From: Anaerocolumna jejuensis DSM 15929
Lineage (GTDB): Bacteria > Bacillota > Clostridia > Lachnospirales > Lachnospiraceae
Length of the DNA stretch: 64,000 nt
Assembly (NCBI RefSeq): GCF_900142215.1
Contig: NZ_FRAC01000031.1
Location: 1 to 64,000, forward strand
Direction of reading: 5' to 3'
This document shows positions 44,966 through 54,055 of this stretch, one piece after another. Position numbers and translations under genes: made by a program. The number at the start of each line of letters is the position of its first letter. Within the stretch, counting starts at the first letter, position 1. Below the pieces are notes generated by a model. It was not told the DNA's origin. It did no database searches and worked only from the letters and a program-made list of their open reading frames with translations.

Positions 44966-44985
44966 ACAACGTTTTTGATTTCTTT

Positions 44986-45153
44986 TTATTTTTCCATATC
45001 TTTTAAAACATAATCACAAGCCTGTATTACGAACGAAGAAAAAGAAGTATCTTTGTCTTGGATAGCCTTGTTTATACGTTCTATTAAAGGGATTGGAAAA
45101 CGTATAGTCTTGTTTTCGGTCTCTTTTCTGTTTGGTTTTAATTGAAAGCCCAC
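44986..45153 (-). CDS. YlcI/YnfO-like small DNA-binding protein (55 aa)
   Basis: A GTG at 45153, six bases after GGAGGT, starts a 55-residue protein (VGFQLKPNRKETENKTIRFP to DYVLKDMEK). The short KTIRFPIPLIERINKA helix pattern resembles ribbon-helix-helix or YlcI/YnfO-like antitoxin-type proteins of mobile elements. The longer frame from 45441 overlaps the lipoprotein gene's start and is unlikely. Confidence 0.65.
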   Translation of the reverse strand: MGFQLKPNRKETENKTIRFPIPLIERINKAIQDKDTSFSSFVIQACDYVLKDMEK

Positions 45154-45319
45154 TGCACTACCTCCTTTAGTTAAAATGGTAATGCATAATGACCAATAAT
45201 GAAGCATTGCATTTTGTATTGCATATTTCATTGCACCGTAAAAAAATTTGTGGTAAAATGTGCAATGGTATATTATAATTTTAATCGAAATGCAAATGAA
45301 AAGAGAGGATAACAAGATT

Positions 45320-46027
45320 ATGAAAAAGAAGTTAATGGTATTATTAATGGCAACAACGATGGCTATAGGCATATTGGGTGGTTGTGGGAAAGATAGTAAA
45401 ACAACAAGCACAACAGGCAATTCAAATTTAAAGCAAATCACAGTCTCAGAAATGCTTGCAGACCAGATGAAAGAAAATGACGGAAAGGTTTATATGTTCA
45501 CGGACACAATATCATCTTCATTTACCGTTGAAGGTCTGTTGGCAGAAGGTAGCTTAAAGCCGCATCTTTTTTGGATATATGATGGTTCTATTTTAAAATC
45601 AATGGTGAGTAGTGCACTCCCTGATACTTTTGCTGAAACATTATCAAATATAGCGACATTAAGAGAGAGCGAATCATACAACGTGGGATTATATGTTCTT
45701 ACGAGAGATAGTCTTGACGGTAAATTTTACGAAGAGAATTTGCAAATCACTGATAAAGAGAACGGTATGACAAGAACTGGTCAGGCTCTAAAATTTTATT
45801 GTGAAAACGGTTATTCCTATCATATAACCATAGATGGCGAATCATATCTTGTGTTAGAGCAACGAGAAAAGACTTACACAGGCAATCGTAATTATATGAT
45901 AATAAAGGATACTGACTATTCAAAAGACAAGAGTATTATGTTTGACACAGAAGTTAATTCAAACAAATCTTTCACAGATGATAACGGAGATGTAAAAGTG
46001 GTTGGTGCACCGGTTGTAATTGAATAG
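45320..46027 (+). CDS. Lipoprotein of unknown function
   Basis: This 235-residue protein starts at ATG 45320 with GAGAGGA upstream. It has a lipoprotein signal (MKKKLMVLLMATTMAIGILG, then the lipobox Cys in GGCG) and a Ser/Thr linker. The globular part shows no recognised domain (e.g. DKENGMTRTGQALKFYCENG). It faces the mobile element's genes and may be cargo or a resident gene. A strong terminator follows. Confidence 0.75.
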   Translation: MKKKLMVLLMATTMAIGILGGCGKDSKTTSTTGNSNLKQITVSEMLADQMKENDGKVYMFTDTISSSFTVEGLLAEGSLKPHLFWIYDGSILKSMVSSALPDTFAETLSNIATLRESESYNVGLYVLTRDSLDGKFYEENLQITDKENGMTRTGQALKFYCENGYSYHITIDGESYLVLEQREKTYTGNRNYMIIKDTDYSKDKSIMFDTEVNSNKSFTDDNGDVKVVGAPVVIE

Positions 46028-46082
46028 TGCAATCCAGATTATTCAATCTACATATACCCACTAGTCTACAGACAGAGCAATA

Positions 46083-46113
46083 AAACCCCCGGCTATTCGC
46101 CGAGGGGTTTTAA
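46083..46113. terminator. Bidirectional terminator between lipoprotein and rlmD
   Basis: AAAACCCC-c-GGC and GCC-GA-GGGGTTTT form a GC-rich stem with a 5-nt loop and T-runs on both strands. Confidence 0.85.
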
Positions 46114-46130
46114 TTTACACAAATTATCTT

Positions 46131-48188
46131 TTACAAAATCATTTTGTAATATCTTAGTGCATTTTCTATAGCTTCTTCTTTTTCTAATGGCACTTGCGGA
46201 ATTTTAGATTTTCCTTCCCCAACATTAAAATTGGCTCGTTCTGTAATACCGTGTTTTCTCTTTACCTGTGCTATATAGAGTTGCGATACTTTAAGTCCTG
46301 TATTCTCTAAGACATATTCCTTGATTTCTGCATAGGTTGCCTTACTTTCTGCCTGTGTTAAATCCATTTCATCAAGCCTAATTTCAACCTCAATCTTATC
46401 ACTTGACTTTAGTTTGGACAACAAGACAACCGTCTCAACATGATTTGTCCAAGGAAACATGTCCACTGGTACAGCCTTTTCAGCCTTATACCCTTTCTTT
46501 ACCAAGTATTCTATATCTCTTTGTAAGGTCACCGGATTACAGGATATATAAACCACTTTGGCAGGCTTTAGAATAGCTAGCGAATTCAGGAATTTTTCAT
46601 CACTTCCGGCTCTTGGGGGATCCATGAAAACAACATCAACAGTCTCATTTTGCTCAGCCAGCTGCGCCATGAATTCACCTGCATCTTTTAAATAAAACTG
46701 GATATTGGAGGTTTCATTTCGTTTTGCATTTACCCTTGCATCTGCAACGGCATCCTTATTTAACTCCACTCCAATTAATTTTGATGCTTTATCCGAGGCT
46801 ATCAGACCTATCGTTCCAATACCGCAATAAGCGTCCAGTATTGTTTCTTTGCCCTTTAGCTCTGCCATGTCAATTGCAAGGCGGTAGAGTTTTTCTGTCT
46901 GGGTGGGATTTACCTGGTAAAAGGATTTAGGGGATATACGGAATACCTTCTCACAGAGAGTATCTTCTATAAATCCTTTTCCGTAAATTATGTGTTCCTT
47001 TTCTCCTAAAATCATGCTGGTGTTCTTATCATTAACATTTACTATAATCGTAGATATTTCCGGGTGGAGCTGTCTGATGGCTTTTACAAAGTTGTTTTTT
47101 GAAGGAAAGATTGGGGAACCAATTACTAATACTACCATGATTTCCTTGCTATGATACCCTGTGCGGATTAGAACATGGCGCAGCAATCCATAACCGGTAT
47201 CTTCATCATAGGTTTTGATTTTAAAAGATTTCAACAGGCCACGAATAGAGGCAATAATCTCGTCCGCTTTCTGATTATGAATCAGGCAGCTTTCGATTGG
47301 TACAACCCTATGGGTTCCCTCCTCATATACGCCTGATATAGCATTTCCTCTTTGGTCCCTGTCAAATACAACATGAACTTTGTTACGGTAATGGGCCGGG
47401 TCTTCCATTCCAACTATGGGCTTCACGGGACAATATCCGCTTAATAGTTCCGTTACCAGTTTTTGCTTTTCTATTAAATGCTCTTTGTAGCTTTTCTCAT
47501 AAATTTTACAGCTGCCGCAATCTCTTCTGTAAGGACAGGTCCCTTCCGCATATTTCTTTCCTTTATTATCTGATGCCACAGACTTTCTCTTAGTATTTTT
47601 ATCTGTGTATTTACCAGAATTTTTTCCACCCTTATCTTTCACGTTATATTCCAGGTTATATTCTGTTTTATGATCAGTCCAATATTCCTTGCTTTCTTTT
47701 CTGCTTACTTTTCCATTTTCTTTGATTTTAATTGAATTGAATTTTTTTTCACTACTATTTTCAGTTCCTTCATTTTTAATTTTTCTATTGTTTCTGGCTT
47801 TTACTTCATTTTGATTTTGTCTCTCACTTATATCCATCCTACTGTTTTGAATTTGTCTTTCACTTACATCTTTGCTTCTATTTTCGTTTTTCCTTGCATT
47901 TACATCCTTATTTCTATTTTCGTTTTTTCTTACATTTACATCTTTGCTTCTATTTTCGTTTTTCCTCGCCTCTTCATCCTTACTTCTATTTTCGTTTTTC
48001 CTTGCATTTACATCTTTACTTCCATACTTCCCTTTAACTTCAGCACTTTTGCTCTTTCCTGCATATTTCATATTTTCATTATCCAATCTCTGTAGTTTTA
48101 TATCCATTTTTTTATCACTTTTCTTAGCAGCTTTTTCATGAACCCTTCTATCATTTCTTGCGGATTCTATTTCATTTTTTTGTATCAT
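46131..48188 (-). CDS. rlmD: 23S rRNA (uracil-C5)-methyltransferase RlmD/TrmA family
   Basis: This 685-residue protein methylates a uracil C5 in 23S rRNA. The catalytic part has the Fe-S motif CPYRRDCGSCK (C-x5-C-x2-C), the SAM motif DAYCGIGTIGL, DPPRAGSD, the nucleophile YISCNP and the end FPWTNHVETVVLLSKL. About 90 extra residues follow (AESKATYAEIKEYVLENTGL), as in other Lachnospiraceae. The first ~210 residues are an unusual low-complexity basic region with about five 12-residue repeats (RKNENRSKDVNA). The gene is the intact counterpart of the dispersed HVET elements to its left. Confidence 0.9.
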   Translation of the reverse strand: MIQKNEIESARNDRRVHEKAAKKSDKKMDIKLQRLDNENMKYAGKSKSAEVKGKYGSKDVNARKNENRSKDEEARKNENRSKDVNVRKNENRNKDVNARKNENRSKDVSERQIQNSRMDISERQNQNEVKARNNRKIKNEGTENSSEKKFNSIKIKENGKVSRKESKEYWTDHKTEYNLEYNVKDKGGKNSGKYTDKNTKRKSVASDNKGKKYAEGTCPYRRDCGSCKIYEKSYKEHLIEKQKLVTELLSGYCPVKPIVGMEDPAHYRNKVHVVFDRDQRGNAISGVYEEGTHRVVPIESCLIHNQKADEIIASIRGLLKSFKIKTYDEDTGYGLLRHVLIRTGYHSKEIMVVLVIGSPIFPSKNNFVKAIRQLHPEISTIIVNVNDKNTSMILGEKEHIIYGKGFIEDTLCEKVFRISPKSFYQVNPTQTEKLYRLAIDMAELKGKETILDAYCGIGTIGLIASDKASKLIGVELNKDAVADARVNAKRNETSNIQFYLKDAGEFMAQLAEQNETVDVVFMDPPRAGSDEKFLNSLAILKPAKVVYISCNPVTLQRDIEYLVKKGYKAEKAVPVDMFPWTNHVETVVLLSKLKSSDKIEVEIRLDEMDLTQAESKATYAEIKEYVLENTGLKVSQLYIAQVKRKHGITERANFNVGEGKSKIPQVPLEKEEAIENALRYYKMIL
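47855..48035 (-). repeat. 36-bp coding repeats in rlmD
   Basis: About five tandem 36-bp units encode RKNENRSKDVNA with small variations (DEEA, DVNV, NKDV). They look prone to slippage and may vary in number between strains. Confidence 0.75.
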
Positions 48189-48309
48189 ATATCTTTCCTT
48201 CCATTTCCGGTTATCTGTTAATTGATCATTTCCTCATCCTAATCAGGATTAGGCTTTGATTAAAATATATACTGCATTACTTTGATAGCAGACTAAGTCT
48301 CTTATTAGG

Positions 48310-49227
48310 CTATATTCCCTGATAATCAAATGCAGGAATGAAGCTTTCCGATGCTGTTTCACCTTCCTGAATAAATCCATTTTCGACACCTAAGTCTAAT
48401 GCGTAATCCACCAAAGCTTCATATTCTTTCTTTGTTACTCTCCGATTTATTTCCGGATATTCCTTTACCTGTTCAAGGGGTGTATATTGATTCATTATGC
48501 TGATATAGATGGTGTCTCTATAGGTATTATATAAGTATTTTATAACCTTTTTGGAATCGGACAATCCACCGGGCAGCAGTAAATGCCTTACAATTACACC
48601 CTTTTTCATAATATTCTCTTCCAATACTGCTTCTCCGGTCTGACGGACCATTTCTTTTAAGCTCTGGGAAGCAATTTCAAAGTAATCTCTACATCCGGAA
48701 TAGCGGTATGACAGTTCCTGATCAAAATATTTAAAATCCGGCAGGTAAATATCCACACTTCCTTCCAGCAGCTTAAGAATTTCCACACTTTCATATCCGC
48801 TGCTGTTATAGACAACCGGAATACAAAGTCCCTTCGCCTTTCCCTTTTCAATAGCCTTTACAATAGAAGGTACATAATGACTGGGGGTGACCAGGTTGAT
48901 ATTGAGAGCTTTTTGCTCCTGCATCTCCAGAAAAATATCTGCCAGTCGGTCTATCGATATTACCTTTCCTGCCTGATTTCTGGATATATCGTAGTTCTGA
49001 CAGTACACACAGCCTAAGGAGCAGCCGGAAAAGAAAACTGTTCCGGAACCTCTTGTACCGGATATGCAAGGCTCTTCCCAATAATGGAGTGCCGCCCTTG
49101 CGGCCGTTATCCCTGCTCCGGCCCTGCAATACCCCGTTTTTCCCTCTGACCGGTTGGCATGACAGTTTCTTGGGCATAGTGTACAATCTCTATAATATTC
49201 AGCTTCATTGATTGGATTTATGTTCAT
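48310..49227 (-). CDS. Radical SAM protein, PflA-like
   Basis: This 305-residue protein has an N-terminal Cys cluster (CTLCPRNC, GKTGYC) and the radical-SAM motif in FFSGCSLGCVYCQNYDI (C-x3-C-like arrangement with CxxC). It resembles the pyruvate formate-lyase activase-like proteins (PflX type) of anaerobes. The later part contains VYNSSGYESVEIL and YLPDFKY. Its target is unknown. It stands alone with an RBS-like AAGAGAAGAG upstream. Confidence 0.85.
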   Translation of the reverse strand: MNINPINEAEYYRDCTLCPRNCHANRSEGKTGYCRAGAGITAARAALHYWEEPCISGTRGSGTVFFSGCSLGCVYCQNYDISRNQAGKVISIDRLADIFLEMQEQKALNINLVTPSHYVPSIVKAIEKGKAKGLCIPVVYNSSGYESVEILKLLEGSVDIYLPDFKYFDQELSYRYSGCRDYFEIASQSLKEMVRQTGEAVLEENIMKKGVIVRHLLLPGGLSDSKKVIKYLYNTYRDTIYISIMNQYTPLEQVKEYPEINRRVTKKEYEALVDYALDLGVENGFIQEGETASESFIPAFDYQGI

Positions 49228-49442
49228 TTTTTACTCTTCTCTTATTCCTAGCATATACAGCTTATTTTACCTTATACCAGGTGTAAATACAATTATAAAA
49301 CATATTTACATTTCAAGCCAACAAAAACATATTTGCATTACAAGCTAACAACATATTAATTTTAAGCAAACAACATATTAATTCCTACTCAGCAAAATAT
49401 GACCACACTCCGTTTTCGGCAAGGTCGTGGCACAGCAAAAAT
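49228..49442. other. Intergenic, AT-rich with short repeats
   Basis: CATATT and AAGCCAACA/AAGCTAACA repeats follow the radical SAM start. No gene is seen. Confidence 0.3.
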
Positions 49443-49510
49443 CCAGCCAGTCAAAAGCTTAAGAGTAGAGATTTTGCACCAGCAAAATTCTACTCGGCTT
49501 GACTGACTGG
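49443..49510. ncRNA. Candidate structured element: long hairpin
   Basis: CCAGCCAGTCAA pairs with TTGACTGACTGG and, inside it, GAGTAGAGATTTTGC pairs with GCAAAATTCTACTC around ACCA. This gives a two-part stem of about 25 bp. The surrounding DNA is GC-richer than other gaps and has no open frame. It may be an RNA element or a palindromic repeat. Confidence 0.45.
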
Positions 49511-49605
49511 ATAGGTGCAGCGGCCCGAAACCCAGGCAATTATACAAGGGCAGCAAAGTCGTCTAATTACCCTTGCCGGATTATTCTTTTTTGCAATAAA
49601 TAAAA

Positions 49606-49769
49606 CTAGTACATCGTTTTCAAATTGACCAGACCGGTTACTTTTTTAAACCTCCGGATACAACCTCCAAAAGCCTCGGCATAGCTCCAACTACGCCTGT
49701 GTTTTGAATGTTACCTCTGAACGTTTATCCTGCGTACTCAGTCCAATTATTTACAAAACGATGTACTAG
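49606..49769. repeat. 164-bp segment bounded by 15-bp inverted repeats
   Basis: CTAGTACATCGTTTT (49606-49620) and AAAACGATGTACTAG (49755-49769) are perfect inverted repeats around a non-coding, GC-richer interior. A MITE-like element or a structured RNA are both possible. Confidence 0.55.
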
Positions 49770-49821
49770 CAGCTTCACATTGGAAAACTGGGCTGAACAA
49801 AGAAAATGCTTCTTATCTCCC

Positions 49822-50616
49822 CTAACTCTTTTCTGCAATTAACGTAAATGATAGCGGAAATCCCTTTCCATTGTAAACTTCAGTCAAACCTATATCATAA
49901 TCATTTTCATTCAGATGAATTGTCTTCATTCTGTTTTCTGACAAGGAATTAATAATGTCAGCCATAGTATGCGAATAGCTTGTAAATGTCTTTGAATTAT
50001 ATTCTTTTGACATATATCCCATTCCATTATTTTCAATCCAGGGCTCTTTTCTGAAATATGAATACGTCAATTTATTTAACTTATCTCCATCAAAGCAATC
50101 CTCCCCGGGCAATGGCAGCATGTTCATCAGAGGATGAAAGTCATTCAGCAGTAACCGGCCGTTCGGTTTCAGGCATTTCCCCACAACATCAAATAGCTCT
50201 GATAAATCCTCAAACCATGTGATTGCGCCAATTGTAAAAATAACAAAGTCAAATGAATTATAGTAGCTTGAAGAGATATCAAGAATATTGCAAGACTCAA
50301 ACTTGCAGTTTTTAATATCTGCCTTTTTAGCAGTTTCAATGGCCTGTGCAATAATGTTTTCAGCGATATCAAATCCTACGCCATTTTCGGCTCCCAGTTG
50401 CATTAAGGACAGTAGCTCACGTCCATTGTTACAGCAAAACTGTGCCACACATTTACCTGTAAAATCAGTATCCAATAATATTTTCCTGACATCTGGGTTA
50501 AAAAAAGGCAGCCGTTCATTTTTCAGTTGTACGTAATTTTCGTCACCCCAATTGGGATGCCTGTGCTCAAACGCCTCTTCCCAAGCTGCCTTATTACCAT
50601 CAAAATAGTTCGCCAT
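49822..50616 (-). CDS. Class I SAM-dependent methyltransferase
   Basis: This 264-residue protein has the SAM-binding fold: CVAQFCCNNGRELLSLMQLG (motif I), GVGFDIAENIIAQA, and FDVVGKCLKPNGRLLLNDFH (motif around strand 5). GGAGGGGG precedes the ATG. Family relatives methylate small molecules; the substrate is not predictable. It is upstream of nothing on its strand and stands alone. Confidence 0.88.
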   Translation of the reverse strand: MANYFDGNKAAWEEAFEHRHPNWGDENYVQLKNERLPFFNPDVRKILLDTDFTGKCVAQFCCNNGRELLSLMQLGAENGVGFDIAENIIAQAIETAKKADIKNCKFESCNILDISSSYYNSFDFVIFTIGAITWFEDLSELFDVVGKCLKPNGRLLLNDFHPLMNMLPLPGEDCFDGDKLNKLTYSYFRKEPWIENNGMGYMSKEYNSKTFTSYSHTMADIINSLSENRMKTIHLNENDYDIGLTEVYNGKGFPLSFTLIAEKS

Positions 50617-50774
50617 TTCAACCCCCTCCTTTCATCAATATTTTATTATATCGCATAAGTGCTATAAACGAAAGCTATTCTATCATTGTATCTTTCCTCA
50701 ATACCATATTCTCTATATTCCTTTTCTACTTGCTCTCTGTTTGATTTTACTTTTATTTATAGTCAACCAGCCCT

Positions 50775-53324
50775 TTAAATAAACAGATTTACATTAGATT
50801 CCTCAGCTTCTCCCAGGTAGTAGCCAACACCGCCTATTTTCACTCCGTCTATAAGCTCTTCCTTCCGAAGGCCCATAACATCCATTGACATCTGGCAGGC
50901 TACGATTTCCACACCGTTTCCGATAGCAGTACTGATAAGGCTTTCCAGGGATTCCACGTTTTTATCCTTCATGACCTTGCGAATCATTTTAGCTCCCATT
51001 CCCATCATATTCATGTTGGAGAGCTTTAGCTTCCTGCTTCCTCTGGGCATCATCTTTCCGAACATCTTATCCATAAAGCCTTTTCTTAATTTCACTTTTT
51101 CAGGTTTTCTAAGGATATTAAGGCCCCAGAAGGTAAAGAACATGGTTACTTTTCTTCCCATGGAGGCAGCGCCGTTTGCTATGATAAAGGAAGCTATCGC
51201 CTTATCCAGTTCACCGCTGAATACGACCATTGTCTTGTTCTTTCTCTCGGTATCAACAGGTACTGACTTTACTGCATTATCTGCTGCTCCCTTCTTTATA
51301 ACAGCGGTAATACCTCCCTTTTCCCTCTGACGTGACAGCAGCTGGTTACCTGTATTTTTACACCAGGCATTCACATCTTCATAAAACCCAGGATCAGAGG
51401 CATGGGCTTCCAATACTTCTCCACCCTTTAACTGGTCCACTGCTTCTTTTACCCGGAGCAAGGGACCGGGGCAGCAAATTCCGGTACAATCCAGTTTCTT
51501 ATCAATTGTTATCTCCATACCTTTCCCATCCCCTTCTGTTGCTTTTATATTATTATCTTTTTCAATGGATACACTTTCCTGGATATTGACAGCTGTTTGA
51601 TTCCTTATAGGAGTTATGGTTTGGGATTCGGAAATGCCAGCGGCTCTTACTTCTGCTCGTTCATTGACCTGCTCCGCTTCCTTCTGATACAGGTAATCCT
51701 TGGCACTTAAGTAACCGCCGGTAACATTTAAGGCCTGATAACCGTTTTGCGTAAGTATCCTGTCGGCTATATATCCTCTTAAGCCTACCTGACAATACAC
51801 AACAATCCTTTTATCCTTATTAAGTTCTCCCAGGCGGTTTCTTAGTTCATTTAAGGGAAGATTAATTGAACCCTCCATATGTCCAAGCTCGTATTCCTCT
51901 GTATTTCTTACATCCAGAAGTACAAAATCCTCCTCATCCTCCAATACCTCATCCCAGGTAGTCATGTGGCTGAAGCCTTTTCTTACATTTTCCGCTGCGT
52001 ATCCTGCCATATTTACCGGGTCCTTTGCAGAAGAAAAAGGAGGCGCATAGGATAAATCCAGCTTTGTCAAATCCTCTGTGGTTCCCTTAAGGCTCATCAC
52101 CGCAGAAATTACGTCAATGCGCTTATCAACCCCTTCGTAGCCCGTGGCCTGTGCTCCAAGAATCCTGCCCTCCCTATCAAACAGCAGCTTCAAAGAAATG
52201 TTAAAGGCTCCTGGATAATAGGAAGCATGGGACATAGGGTACAAATGCACCGTCTTATACTCAATTCCTGCTGCCTTCAGTGTTCTTTCATTGGCTCCGG
52301 TCCTTGCCGCCGTCAGGTCGAACACTTTAATGATGGAGGTCCCTAAAAAGCCATCAAAGGTTGACTGAAGTCCTGCAATATTATCTGCAGTAATTCTTCC
52401 CTGCTTATTTGCCGGACCTGCTAAAGCCACGGCAGTCTTTCTTTCAGTTACAAAGTCAATTCCCTCTATGGCATCTCCCACTGCGTAAATACCCTCTATG
52501 TTGGTTTGAAGCCTTTCATTCACCTTGATATGACCTCTTTCACCCAGTTCAATTCCGCTGGTGCGTAGAAATTCCGTATCCGATCTTACTCCCATGGCAA
52601 GGATAACCAGCTCTGCTTCCAATACTTTACCGCTTTTAAGGTGTACCTTTACACCTCTGTCCGTATCTGAAAATCCCGTAATACCATCATTTAAGTACAG
52701 GTTAATACCGTTTTGAGACAACTCACGCTCTGCCGATATAACCATATCCTCATCAAAAGGAGCCAGAATATGCGGCGCGGCCTCTACAAGGCATGTCTCA
52801 ATCCCCTTTTCCTTCAGATTCTCCGCCATTTCCACACCGACAAAGCCACCGCCGATTACAATAGCGCTGTGGGGGTTCTTCTCCTCTACAAAGGCTTTTA
52901 TTTTATCCGTATCGGGAACATTTCTCAGGGTATGGATACGGCTGTTGTCAATTCCAGGAATATTCGGCCTTAATGCCTTTGCTCCCGGTGAAAGGATTAG
53001 ATTGTCAAAGCTTTCTTCGTATACTCCTCTGTCCTTGCTTTGTACGGTAACACATTTTTTTACCGTATCTACAGAGATAACTTCACTGTTTATCCTGACA
53101 TCAATACGGAATCTCTCCTTCATTGCCTGAGGTGTCTGTACCAGCAGTTTTTCCCTTTCTTGTATAGTATCTCCTATATAGTAAGGAAGACCGCAGTTGG
53201 CATAGGAGATGTAGCCATCTCTTTCAAACATGATAATTTCAATACTTTCATCCAGTCTTCTTAAACGTGCTGCTGCAGAGGCTCCTCCTGCAACGCCGCC
53301 TACTATCAATACTTTCTTAGCCAT
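50775..53324 (-). CDS. CoA-disulfide reductase-rhodanese-TusA-DsrE fusion
   Basis: This 849-residue protein fuses four sulfur-handling domains. Residues 1-450 are a pyridine-nucleotide disulfide reductase (FAD motif GGVAGGASAAAR, redox Cys44 in YANCGLPYY). About 460-550 is a rhodanese with active Cys in VVYCQVGLRG. About 610-680 is a TusA-like module (CTGICCPGPLLRVKEAV). The end is a DsrE-like domain (FIIANGAASMGRKVTMFFTF). It would pass sulfane sulfur from domain to domain, coupled to NAD(P)H. An ArsR-type regulator lies just upstream. Confidence 0.92.
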   Translation of the reverse strand: MAKKVLIVGGVAGGASAAARLRRLDESIEIIMFERDGYISYANCGLPYYIGDTIQEREKLLVQTPQAMKERFRIDVRINSEVISVDTVKKCVTVQSKDRGVYEESFDNLILSPGAKALRPNIPGIDNSRIHTLRNVPDTDKIKAFVEEKNPHSAIVIGGGFVGVEMAENLKEKGIETCLVEAAPHILAPFDEDMVISAERELSQNGINLYLNDGITGFSDTDRGVKVHLKSGKVLEAELVILAMGVRSDTEFLRTSGIELGERGHIKVNERLQTNIEGIYAVGDAIEGIDFVTERKTAVALAGPANKQGRITADNIAGLQSTFDGFLGTSIIKVFDLTAARTGANERTLKAAGIEYKTVHLYPMSHASYYPGAFNISLKLLFDREGRILGAQATGYEGVDKRIDVISAVMSLKGTTEDLTKLDLSYAPPFSSAKDPVNMAGYAAENVRKGFSHMTTWDEVLEDEEDFVLLDVRNTEEYELGHMEGSINLPLNELRNRLGELNKDKRIVVYCQVGLRGYIADRILTQNGYQALNVTGGYLSAKDYLYQKEAEQVNERAEVRAAGISESQTITPIRNQTAVNIQESVSIEKDNNIKATEGDGKGMEITIDKKLDCTGICCPGPLLRVKEAVDQLKGGEVLEAHASDPGFYEDVNAWCKNTGNQLLSRQREKGGITAVIKKGAADNAVKSVPVDTERKNKTMVVFSGELDKAIASFIIANGAASMGRKVTMFFTFWGLNILRKPEKVKLRKGFMDKMFGKMMPRGSRKLKLSNMNMMGMGAKMIRKVMKDKNVESLESLISTAIGNGVEIVACQMSMDVMGLRKEELIDGVKIGGVGYYLGEAEESNVNLFI

Positions 53325-53455
53325 TGTTATTTCCCCGCCTAAGGGCTTATCCCCTTAAGTGCTGCCATATTATATCCGCTCAGAAGAATCCTTATGGCAT
53401 CCTTTCTTCTTAAATTTCCTTCTGAACTTACTCCTTCAATAAACATACCATTGAC

Positions 53456-53740
53456 TTATGACGCCTGAATCAATATTCTGATTAATTCAGCAACCTTCTC
53501 ATTACTGATTCTGTAAAAAATCTCAAGTCCTTCTCTTCGTCCCTCAATTATCCCTGCTGCCTTCAGCTTCTGCAAATGCTGGGACACTGTGGACTGAGGT
53601 GTCTTTAAACAGGATTGCATATAGCTGACATTACATTCTCCCTTCTCAAGCAGTCCGTTGACGATGCAAAGACGCACCGGATGAGCAAGCACTTTAAGCA
53701 TTTCTGCCGCTTCCGCATAACGATTAATGTTATTATCCAT
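53456..53740 (-). CDS. ArsR family transcriptional regulator
   Basis: This 94-residue winged-helix repressor has the recognition helix in TPQSTVSQHLQKLKAAGII. Cysteines at LCIV, GECNVS and MQSC lie near the DNA-binding helices. Such cysteines serve persulfide-sensing ArsR proteins (BigR/SqrR type) as well as metal sensors. Directly upstream of the sulfur-transfer fusion, it is likely a sulfide/persulfide-responsive regulator of that gene. Confidence 0.88.
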   Translation of the reverse strand: MDNNINRYAEAAEMLKVLAHPVRLCIVNGLLEKGECNVSYMQSCLKTPQSTVSQHLQKLKAAGIIEGRREGLEIFYRISNEKVAELIRILIQAS

Positions 53741-53944
53741 TGAAACCTCTCCTATACTTTTTATTATTGTTAAATTAAATCTGCCGGTACAGGCAGGCTA
53801 TTTTATCTGTTTGATTTGCAAATCATTATATTCATATATTACGATATATAAATATATATGTCAAGATTTCAATTTTGTTTCCAAAAATCTTTATAATTTA
53901 TAAGATAAATTCGCTATACTCTTTTTATTTAATGATATCTTTTT

Positions 53945-54055
53945 AAAGATAATAAAATACCTCCTGAAGATAACAAAATTACCTTTAAAGATAATAAAAT
54001 ACCTCTTGAAGATAACAAAATTACCTTTTAAAGATAATAAAATACCCCTTAAAAT
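53945..54055. repeat. Three tandem ~42-bp repeats
   Basis: Units of about 42 bp start at 53945, 53987 and 54030, each made of two similar halves (AAGATAATAAAATACCTC and AAGATAACAAAATTACC). The minus-strand frame over them (GNFVIFKRYFIIFK repeats) has no start signal and is likely chance. Confidence 0.75.

Noticed and set aside
47811..48141. Plus-strand hydrophobic repeat frames opposite rlmD
   Set aside because: They are mirror images of the 36-bp coding repeats on the other strand, without ribosome binding sites.
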